A stretch of 25,421 bases of DNA from a virus: positions 1-25,421 of IMG/VR virus record IMGVR_UViG_3300028025_002715; one strand, given 5' to 3'. Of the stretch, positions 15,364 through 20,168 are shown piece by piece. How positions within the stretch are numbered: the stretch's first letter is position 1; each line of letters opens with the position of its first letter. The position numbers and the translations under genes were made by a program. The notes beneath the pieces were generated by a model, which saw only the letters and a list, made by a program, of their open reading frames with translations, ran no database searches and was not told where the DNA came from.

Positions 15364-15825
15364 ATGATACTTGCAGGACAACAGATTAGAAAGATCAAGC
15401 CTATCCGTCCGTTTTACGAGCGCACAGTACTGCATGGAATGAGCTACGGACTTTCACACGCAGGATATGATGTGCGAGTTGCTGAGAACATTTACCTGAA
15501 CCCCGGAAATTTTACTCTCGCGTCTACTGTCGAAGAGTTTCTTATGCCAACCGACCTTGTGGCGTTTGTCCATGACAAGTCTTCTTGGGCGCGTCGGGGG
15601 CTGTCTTTGTTCAACACAGTGATTGAGCCGGGCTGGTGCGGGTTCCTAACACTTGAGCTGTCGAACCAATCCAATGATGCGATCTGCATCAAGGCTGGAC
15701 TTCCTATCGCGCAGATCATTTTTATGCGAATGGAGGAGCCTGCCGAGAATCCATACAGCGGCAAATATCAAAATCAGAGGCGTGGTCCGCAGGTGGCTAT
15801 TCATGAGCAGAACTCTAAGGATTGA
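15364..15825 (+). CDS. dcd: dCTP deaminase (Dcd/dUTPase superfamily)
   Basis: A 153-residue enzyme from ATG 15364, with AAAGGGG seven bases upstream; a GTG at 15361 is also possible. It has the trimeric dUTPase/Dcd fold signatures: SHAGYDVRV (31-39), then HDKSSWARRGL (70-80) with the Ser-Ser and Arg77 of the active site, then EPGWCGFLTLELSN (88-101), where Glu98 corresponds to the deaminase catalytic Glu, then GLPIAQIIFMR. It should convert dCTP to dUTP (and, if bifunctional, to dUMP), feeding dTMP synthesis. It is shorter than the E. coli enzyme (193 residues), mainly through loops and ends. It is the only clear nucleotide-metabolism gene in the block. A plain dUTPase is less likely because of the retained Glu98. 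Confidence 0.82.
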   Translation: MILAGQQIRKIKPIRPFYERTVLHGMSYGLSHAGYDVRVAENIYLNPGNFTLASTVEEFLMPTDLVAFVHDKSSWARRGLSLFNTVIEPGWCGFLTLELSNQSNDAICIKAGLPIAQIIFMRMEEPAENPYSGKYQNQRRGPQVAIHEQNSKD

Positions 15826-16228
15826 TGAAACAGGAAACCGATACGGCAGCCTTGTTGTAACCGGAGTAGTTTATCGACCGCTTGATAGCAGGATCAAAAG
15901 ATCAAAGGCAAAGTGGTTTTGCAAATGCGACTGCGGCGAGATGACGGCTGTCTTCGGAGACAAACTAAGGAACGGCCACATTAGCCGCTGCCTGAGATGC
16001 GAAAAAGAAATTAGGAACAGACCGATGGATACTTTGGTGAAGCGACTGCGGAAAGAACAACAGTGGGGAAATTCGCTGGATGGTGAAGCCGCCGACCGCA
16101 TCGAGAAAATGGAGGCGGCGCTAAACAAAATCTTGCAAAAGTGCCCATATTCAAAACGAGACAAGTGGTGCAGCAATCTTGATTGCAATTGCGTTGTTGC
16201 TCGCGCCGCATTGGGGGAAACAAAATGA
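15803..16228 (+). CDS. Zinc-ribbon protein fused to a DLVxRLR/AADRIE helical domain
   Basis: A 141-residue protein from ATG 15803, six bases after AGGTGG. It overlaps the dcd gene by 23 bases in another frame; much longer versions starting inside dcd are not credible. Residues 10-66 form a zinc-ribbon-like domain (GNRYGSLVVTG, then WFCKCDCGEM with Cys40, 42 and 44, then SRCLRCEKE with Cys63 and 66). This layout is found at the N-terminus of many phage HNH or AP2 proteins, but no nuclease domain follows. Instead residues 74-112 carry DTLVKRLRKEQ and EAADRIEKMEAAL, the same domain as in the next two genes, followed by another four-cysteine segment. It may bind DNA or a host protein. The domain join looks like a recombination product. 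Confidence 0.68.
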   Translation: MSRTLRIDETGNRYGSLVVTGVVYRPLDSRIKRSKAKWFCKCDCGEMTAVFGDKLRNGHISRCLRCEKEIRNRPMDTLVKRLRKEQQWGNSLDGEAADRIEKMEAALNKILQKCPYSKRDKWCSNLDCNCVVARAALGETK

Positions 16229-16519
16229 CCGATGATCTTGTGAAGCGGTTGCGTGATAAGTGGAAGCACAATGAGGACGATTGTTATGCCGCCGCCGACC
16301 GCATCGAGGAACTAGAGGCTGTATTGCTTGCCGTCTTTGAGATGTTATCAAAACGCCTCCCAGCCGAAGAGATGTGCGAAATGGCTTATGAATATCTTTT
16401 AGAGATGTACCAAAATGACCGATGATCTTGTGGAGCGTCTGCGGGGGTTAGCTGGGCGCACTGTTGACCTTCCTTCGCACTTTGAAATGACAGCAGCAGC
16501 CGACCGCATCGAGGAACTA
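16221..16519 (+). repeat. Duplicated DNA blocks in the DLVxRLR gene pair
   Basis: Two blocks recur. Bases 16221-16242 equal 16411-16432 (start region), and bases 16294-16314 equal 16499-16519 (AADRIE codons). A third, partial match of 15 bases to the second block lies at 16091-16105 in the zinc-ribbon gene. Between the blocks the sequences differ, so the copies diverged or were reshuffled while keeping these anchors. Confidence 0.85.
16225..16425 (+). CDS. DLVxRLR/AADRIE small protein, copy 2
   Basis: A 66-residue protein from ATG 16225, which overlaps the preceding stop by four bases and has GGGGGAAA upstream. It begins TDDLVKRLRDKWKH and continues with CYAAADRIEELEAVLLAV, matching the C-terminal domain of the preceding gene and the whole of the next one. 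This DLV-RLR ... AADRIEeLE layout is common in small phage proteins, sometimes in Ead/Ea22-like products, and forms a short helical hairpin. The tail (MLSKRLPAEEMCEMAYEYL) is unique. Function is unknown, and paralogues in a row suggest either dosage or variable partners. Confidence 0.65.
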   Translation: MTDDLVKRLRDKWKHNEDDCYAAADRIEELEAVLLAVFEMLSKRLPAEEMCEMAYEYLLEMYQNDR

Positions 16520-16624
16520 CAGGACACCATCGCAAAAATCCAATACACAAATTTGCGGCGCGACATGAACATCGACAACCGCACGAAGGAGATCGAGCGG
16601 TTGTGTAAGAGGACTCAATCATGA
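16415..16624 (+). CDS. DLVxRLR/AADRIE small protein, copy 3
   Basis: A 69-residue protein from ATG 16415, overlapping the previous gene by 11 bases. It begins TDDLVERLRGLAGR, then FEMTAAADRIEELQDTIAK, and ends in a charged helix (NIDNRTKEIERLCKRTQS). The first 22 bases of the copy region (16411-16432) are identical to 16221-16242 before copy 2, and a second block around the AADRIE codons is shared as well, so the duplication is visible at DNA level. The function is unknown. Its stop overlaps a possible 24-residue peptide start. Confidence 0.65.
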   Translation: MTDDLVERLRGLAGRTVDLPSHFEMTAAADRIEELQDTIAKIQYTNLRRDMNIDNRTKEIERLCKRTQS

Positions 16625-16695
16625 AGCTGATCTGTAAGTGCAACAAGAGCGCCAAGCTGGCTTGTGTATATGTGGGAAAAGCAGATGAACGATGA
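16621..16695 (+). CDS. Possible 24-residue cysteine-containing peptide
   Basis: The reading frame starts at ATG 16621, overlapping the previous stop (ATGA), with AGAGGA seven bases upstream, and ends at TGA 16693-16695 inside the next gene. The product contains Cys-x-Cys near the start (MKLICKCNKSAK) and another Cys at position 15, reminiscent of a tiny zinc knuckle. The coupled start is the only real support. It could equally be a leader or chance frame bridging two genes. Confidence 0.4.
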   Translation: MKLICKCNKSAKLACVYVGKADER

Positions 16696-16945
16696 ACGCA
16701 ACTTGAAAATAGTTAGGCTATGGAATAGCGGGTTGAGCGCGAAGGAGGTTGGAGCAATGCTAGGCGTTACGAAGAACGTGGTTCTTGCCGCAGTCGTAAA
16801 ACACAGGGCGCTCGGAGACATCACGCGACCTATGATCTACAGCAGGGGGGAGCGTAGCAAGCTGGCAATCATCGCAAGGTTTGGGTTCAGGAGAAAAAAG
16901 AATGATCGACCGCAACAGCGAAATCATCAGGCTTTGGAACGATAA
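16685..16945 (+). CDS. GcrA-like N-terminal-domain protein
   Basis: The start is taken as ATG 16685, giving 86 residues; ATG 16670 would add five. Residues 2-38 match the GcrA helix-turn-helix: ERNLKIVRLWNSGLSAKEVGAMLGVTKNVVLAAVVKH against the family LW..GLSxxxIAxxLG.VTRNAVIGKVHR. The TRNAVIG block is altered (TKNVVLA), so DNA recognition may differ. The rest is basic and does not contain the Cys-rich sigma-interacting domain of GcrA. GcrA is an alphaproteobacterial cell-cycle regulator that binds sigma70 and acts on GANTC-methylated promoters. A DNA-binding-only version could act as a competitor. It overlaps the next, full-length GcrA-like gene by 44 bases. Confidence 0.65.
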   Translation: MNDERNLKIVRLWNSGLSAKEVGAMLGVTKNVVLAAVVKHRALGDITRPMIYSRGERSKLAIIARFGFRRKKNDRPQQRNHQALER

Positions 16946-17396
16946 CAAGAGCGCGTCAGAAATAGCCAAGTCTGTTGGGGTGACTAGAAACTCTGTTATC
17001 GGCGTCGTAACCCGCGCAAGACCTATCGGGCTAATCACTCGCCAACAAGAACTTAGCAAGGCACCTCGTGGAAGGCTTGGCGACTTCAGAAAATACGGAC
17101 CTCGAAAGATGCCAAAGATTTTTCACATCGAGTTCAAGTCTGAAGTTGCCGAAGAGCGCGAGGAACAAGACAGCAGCATCATCGGTGTGCCGATTATGGA
17201 GCTGGAAACAAGCAGTTGTAGGTTTCCCACAAGCAGAGTTGACGACCAGCATTATTTTTGTGGCAAGCCAAGGAGGGACTACAGAACGAGCTACTGCGCA
17301 GAGCATCACGCCGTTGTGTGGGTCAGACCAAGACGAATCGGACCTGCGCATTCAAAAAACGAAAGACGTCCATTCTCGCTCAGAAAGATTTCATAA
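16902..17396 (+). CDS. GcrA-like cell-cycle regulator, two-domain
   Basis: A 164-residue protein from ATG 16902 with AGGAG about ten bases upstream. Residues 5-40 are the GcrA HTH (EIIRLWNDNKSASEIAKSVGVTRNSVIGVVTRA), close to the family VTRNAVIGKVHR. After a basic linker, residues 95-137 match the GcrA C-terminal domain: GVPIMELETSSCRFP, then HYFCGKP, then SYCAEHH, with Cys106, Cys120, Cys132 and His135 in the expected order. That domain contacts region 2 of sigma70 in Caulobacter. The phage protein could therefore redirect host RNA polymerase at methylated promoters. It follows a shorter GcrA-like gene. The family assignment is good and the regulatory role is inferred. Confidence 0.82.
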   Translation: MIDRNSEIIRLWNDNKSASEIAKSVGVTRNSVIGVVTRARPIGLITRQQELSKAPRGRLGDFRKYGPRKMPKIFHIEFKSEVAEEREEQDSSIIGVPIMELETSSCRFPTSRVDDQHYFCGKPRRDYRTSYCAEHHAVVWVRPRRIGPAHSKNERRPFSLRKIS

Positions 17397-17405
17397 GGGA
17401 ACAAA

Positions 17406-17642
17406 ATGACTAAGCCAGCAAAGCCTTGGACCGAAGAGGAAGATTCCTACATCGAAGAACACTACAGCGGTCTTTTTTCAATCCCTATCATGGCTCGGGT
17501 TCTTGGCCGCACAGAGGTAGCAACAGAGCGGCGCATTAGGATTATCCACAGCCAGCCTGCGAAGATCGGGGAAGACGCCGACCTAATGGCCTGTATCAGG
17601 CATGGGGAGGATCTGAGGCGCTCTGGCAAAAGGTGGACCTAA
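17406..17642 (+). CDS. Myb/SANT-like HTH protein
   Basis: A 78-residue protein from ATG 17406, nine bases after the GcrA-like stop, with AAGGGAAC upstream. Residues 8-46 (WTEEEDSYIEEHYSGLFS, then MARVLGRTEVATERRIRII) follow the SANT/Myb-like or GcrA-like three-helix layout: an initial Trp, acidic run, then a helix-turn-helix with LGRTxxAxxxR. The C-terminus is a short charged helix. It is the third small HTH protein in a row, which suggests these genes form a regulatory set. Its target is unknown. A perfect DnaA box lies within its codons. Confidence 0.65.
   Translation: MTKPAKPWTEEEDSYIEEHYSGLFSIPIMARVLGRTEVATERRIRIIHSQPAKIGEDADLMACIRHGEDLRRSGKRWT
17542..17550 (+). promoter_or_regulatory. 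DnaA-box sequence
   Basis: The 9-mer TTATCCACA matches the strong DnaA box exactly. A second, weaker match (TTATCCATT, seven of nine) begins at 17645, just past the end of the gene containing the first. One perfect box in 25 kb is not far above chance, so this is only suggestive, although the phage also encodes a DnaA-domain-IV-like protein at 13490. Confidence 0.35.
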
Positions 17643-17727
17643 AGTTATCCATTGGCGCGCAGGCTTCAGGCTATATGAAAATCAAAACAATAGTGCCAAA
17701 AGCTATTGATAGAAGAAAGGGGACGAT

Positions 17728-18537
17728 ATGAGAAACGAACGAATTGAGGACATGCTTGCGAGCGACTATCACAAGATCGAGGCGCTATCTGCGTCCGGTG
17801 CTAAGTCGCTGCTACGCTCTCCTGCCCACTATGTGGCGATGAAGGAGACATTCAAAGAGCCGACTCCGGCAATGCGCTTGGGGACTGCTGTCCACACAAT
17901 GATCTTGGAGCCTGAAAAGTTTGACGACGAAATCGCAGTGATGCCAAAGTTTGACAAGCGCACGAACATTGGCAAGAAGGCGATTGAAGAATGGTCTTCC
18001 GATCAGTCTGGAAAATGCGTCATCGACCATTATCAGCACGAGCGCGCAAAGCAGATAGCTGAAAGCGTTTGGGCGCATCCTTTCTTCAAGGAGCGAGTGA
18101 ACGGCGGCTGCTCTGAGTCTACGCTTCTCTGGGAGCAGTACGGGGTTCAATGCAAGGCTCGCTTAGATTATTGCGCCGGGCAAACGATATACGACGTCAA
18201 GACGTGCCAAGATGCATCGCCTGAAGGGTTCGCAAAGCAGATCGCCAACTTCCAGTATCATGTGCAGGCCGCTCATTACACGATGGGCTTCCGTCGCGTT
18301 ACCGGCCAAAAGCTTGAGCGGTTTGTATTCATTGCGGTAGAGAGCGACTTCCCACACATGGTTGGAATTTACACGCTCGACCGCAACTCGCTTTATGCTG
18401 GGCAGATGAAGATGGAGGCTGCGGCGAAAGCCTATAAGCACGTTCTGGACGGCTCTGCTGACCGCAACTATTCCAGCAAGGTCGTTGAACTTAGTGTTCC
18501 CACTTGGGCAATGCCTGAACCGTTTGCGAGGGGTTAA
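17728..18537 (+). CDS. RecE/exonuclease VIII-like PD-(D/E)XK nuclease
   Basis: A 269-residue protein from ATG 17728, with AAAGGGG six bases upstream. It follows the RecE C-terminal nuclease family (DUF3799-like): LSASGAKSLLRSPAHYVAM (20-38), then MRLGTAVHTMILEPEKF (49-65) with His56. The metal-binding core follows as Glu130, Asp147 (CKARLDY) and Asp156-x-Lys158 (IYDVKT), then a Gln/Tyr helix (FQYHVQAAHYTMG). It should degrade double-stranded DNA 5' to 3', producing 3' tails for annealing. No RecT/Erf-type annealing protein is seen next to it, but an SSB gene follows. It is shorter than host RecE because it contains only the nuclease domain. The catalytic set is complete. Confidence 0.85.
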   Translation: MRNERIEDMLASDYHKIEALSASGAKSLLRSPAHYVAMKETFKEPTPAMRLGTAVHTMILEPEKFDDEIAVMPKFDKRTNIGKKAIEEWSSDQSGKCVIDHYQHERAKQIAESVWAHPFFKERVNGGCSESTLLWEQYGVQCKARLDYCAGQTIYDVKTCQDASPEGFAKQIANFQYHVQAAHYTMGFRRVTGQKLERFVFIAVESDFPHMVGIYTLDRNSLYAGQMKMEAAAKAYKHVLDGSADRNYSSKVVELSVPTWAMPEPFARG

Positions 18538-18538
18538 G

Positions 18539-18748
18539 ATGAAAGAAAAGGAAATCCTCAAGCTATTGGAAAAGCGTAGGCTGGAGGCTGGTGTTTCTAA
18601 GCGTGAGTTCTCTACTCGCGCGAAATTATCACATGCCACCTATTCATCATTATTCAAGCCCAAACATGAGATGAGCCTTCGAGTTGCGTCAGCAATGCTA
18701 AAGGTAGTGGGTGCAAGGCTGGAGATCGTCGATGATTCTGGCCATTGA
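18539..18748 (+). CDS. Xre/Cro-like HTH protein
   Basis: A 69-residue protein from ATG 18539, one base after the nuclease stop, with GAGGGG upstream. Residues 5-50 form a Cro/C1-type helix-turn-helix (LLEKRRLEAGVSKREFSTRAKLSHATYSSLF), followed by LRVASAMLKVVGARLEIV. It has no effector domain. It is encoded inside the recombination gene chain rather than opposite a repressor, so it may fine-tune this operon. A lysogeny role is unlikely without an integrase in view. It overlaps the next gene by 17 bases. Confidence 0.68.
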   Translation: MKEKEILKLLEKRRLEAGVSKREFSTRAKLSHATYSSLFKPKHEMSLRVASAMLKVVGARLEIVDDSGH

Positions 18749-19202
18749 TCCGGGCGCTAAGGGGGCTCTGGCTTTCTTTAATCCCGCAACGGGGGCTTTA
18801 GAGCTGGTGGACACGCCGACCGTTGAAGTGAAGCGCGGGGCGAAGACAAAGAGCGAGATCAGCGCGCAGATGCTTGCTGGGATTATCAGGGCTCGGTCGC
18901 CCTCTGAAGCTGTGGTCGAGAAGGTCGGGGCAATGCCGGGACAAGGTGTCTCTAGCATGTTTCAATTCGGACGCGGCGTCGGGATGATTGAAGGCATACT
19001 CGCAGCGCTGGAGGTTCCAATCACCTATGTTGCTCCGCAAAAGTGGCAGAAGGATGTAGGCACAAGGTCGGGGAAGGACGGAAGCCGGCAGCGTGCATCT
19101 GAACTGTTCCCGGCCTATGCGCAGAGCTTCGCGAGGGTGAAAGACGACGGGCGGGCAGATGCAGCGCTCATGGCGTGGTGGAGAGCGGCAAATGAAAAAT
19201 GA
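18732..19202 (+). CDS. RuvC-like Holliday-junction resolvase
   Basis: A 156-residue protein from ATG 18732, eight bases after GGAG. The RNase H-fold catalytic acids are in place: Asp6 (LAIDPGAKGA), Glu63 (AVVEKVGAM), and the C-terminal pair in DDGRADAALM (Asp139 and Asp143). The segment FQFGRGVGMIEGIL after the second acid is also typical of RuvC. It should resolve branched phage DNA before packaging or during recombination. It is near the usual size of RuvC (about 170). It overlaps both neighbours slightly and belongs with the RecE-like nuclease and SSB as a recombination set. Confidence 0.85.
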   Translation: MILAIDPGAKGALAFFNPATGALELVDTPTVEVKRGAKTKSEISAQMLAGIIRARSPSEAVVEKVGAMPGQGVSSMFQFGRGVGMIEGILAALEVPITYVAPQKWQKDVGTRSGKDGSRQRASELFPAYAQSFARVKDDGRADAALMAWWRAANEK

Positions 19203-19431
19203 ATTTCTTGAGATCGAACCAGAGTCGATTGAGCTTGCCTATGAAATATTGAGCGAGTTCGGCGGAGAATATGCAGCCGTTGTAATCTCCGCGCTGGTGG
19301 TCGTCCTGACAGAATTGACGTCACAGGTTTGCGAAGATCAAGAGGAGGCGAGGGCGCTTGTTCTAAGCATCTGCGACTCGGTGATCGAGAACTTGAAGCA
19401 CCGCGAAGAAATTGTGCGGACTTCCAACTGA
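19192..19431 (+). CDS. Small acidic helical protein, unknown
   Basis: A 79-residue protein from ATG 19192, overlapping the resolvase by 11 bases, with GGAGAG upstream. It is acidic at the N-terminus (EFLEIEPESIELAYEIL) and then has a hydrophobic helix (AAVVISALVVVLTELTS), followed by an acidic helix (CEDQEEARALVLSICDS). The middle helix is too polar at its ends for a sure membrane segment. It lies between resolvase and SSB in the same chain, so it may assist recombination. No family is recognised. Confidence 0.55.
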   Translation: MKNEFLEIEPESIELAYEILSEFGGEYAAVVISALVVVLTELTSQVCEDQEEARALVLSICDSVIENLKHREEIVRTSN

Positions 19432-19437
19432 TCCCAG

Positions 19438-19454
19438 CCTTGGGGGTTCCAAGG
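19438..19454 (+). promoter_or_regulatory. Short hairpin upstream of the SSB gene
   Basis: CCTTGG (19438-19443) and CCAAGG (19449-19454) are perfect inverted arms around a five-base loop, in the 47-base gap before the SSB start. The SSB ribosome site is weak (AAAGAGTAAGAAC before ATG 19479). The hairpin could affect translation or mRNA processing, but no terminator T-tract follows. Confidence 0.35.
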
Positions 19455-19478
19455 TATAACAAGCGAAAGAGTAAGAAC

Positions 19479-20096
19479 ATGGCACTTGGTATGAATTTCG
19501 ACACGTCTGGTTCGGGCCGTAAGTTTTTGCCCGTTGTGAAGTTTGATGCGAAAAGCGGCGACATGATGATTGTCAACCGCGACCCGCAATCGGATGGGAC
19601 GTGGGAAAAAACAGAGATCGAACTGAAGTTCCCAACGCACGCAATCTGCGACTTTGCAAACATCGAGATTGGTTGGATCGGGTTCGTCGATAATAAGTTC
19701 GATTATGTAATGGCCAAGGCCGGTCAAAAGATGCCTGCCTGCCCGTCACCGGACCATAAGCAGGGCATCCGTCTTCGCATGTTCTTCAAGGAGCACGGAG
19801 TTCGCGAGTTTTCGCATACGTCCAAAAACGTTCTGCGCGTGATCGATGCAATCCACACGCAGGCGGAGAACGAAGCGGCAGCTAACCCCGGCAAGGTTCC
19901 GGTCGTTTTGATTAGCGGCACGGAAACGATCAAGATGCAGACCAAGCAGGGGGAGCTTCGCTTCAAGGTTCCGACCATGGAGATCGTGAAGTGGGTTGAC
20001 GTACCGGCTGAAATGAAAGAAGCGGCATCAGCGCCTGCCGCGGTAAAGGCTGCTCCTGCGGCAAAGCCTGTTGCGGAACTTGACGACGACTTCTAA
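19479..20096 (+). CDS. Phage single-stranded DNA-binding protein
   Basis: The ATG at 19479 is preferred (205 residues) because longer versions would run through the preceding gene. The body is beta-rich with aromatic residues (WEKTEIELKFPTHAICDF, IEIGWIGFVDNKFDYV) and a middle rich in Lys/Arg, compatible with an OB fold. The C-terminus is an Ala/Pro/Lys linker followed by the acidic aromatic tip VAELDDDF, the usual partner-binding end of SSBs such as T7 gp2.5. A cysteine-poor, single-domain layout and position directly before the primase-helicase support the call. It would coat single strands at the fork and during recombination. Confidence 0.75.
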   Translation: MALGMNFDTSGSGRKFLPVVKFDAKSGDMMIVNRDPQSDGTWEKTEIELKFPTHAICDFANIEIGWIGFVDNKFDYVMAKAGQKMPACPSPDHKQGIRLRMFFKEHGVREFSHTSKNVLRVIDAIHTQAENEAAANPGKVPVVLISGTETIKMQTKQGELRFKVPTMEIVKWVDVPAEMKEAASAPAAVKAAPAAKPVAELDDDF

Positions 20097-20097
20097 T

Positions 20098-20139
20098 AAA
20101 AAACGGGGGCGATGGGCGGGAGAACTCACCATCGCCCCC
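20098..20139 (-). terminator. Intrinsic terminator read leftward; leader hairpin read rightward
   Basis: Arms 20105-20115 and 20129-20139 are a perfect 11-bp GC-rich inverted repeat with a 13-base loop. On the minus strand the stem is followed by one G and six T (20103-20098), the classic intrinsic-terminator layout. On the plus strand no T-tract follows; the stem would lie in the leader of the primase-helicase mRNA, about 10 bases before AGGAAGGGG. It may stop leftward transcripts that run antisense through the primase gene. Confidence 0.6.
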
Positions 20140-20168
20140 AGACCGCGCAGGAAGGGGATTACGCGGCT

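Noticed and set aside
17643-17727. Promoter before the nuclease gene
   Set aside because: There is a CAATAG/CTATTG inverted pair and a TATATG, but no -35 at acceptable spacing.
18539-18748. Lysogeny repressor
   Set aside because: Only a bare HTH is present, with no integrase, attachment site or divergent repressor-Cro arrangement in the window.
20112-20168. Upstream start for the primase-helicase
   Set aside because: It would begin inside the hairpin and has no ribosome site; ATG 20169 has AGGAAGGGG.
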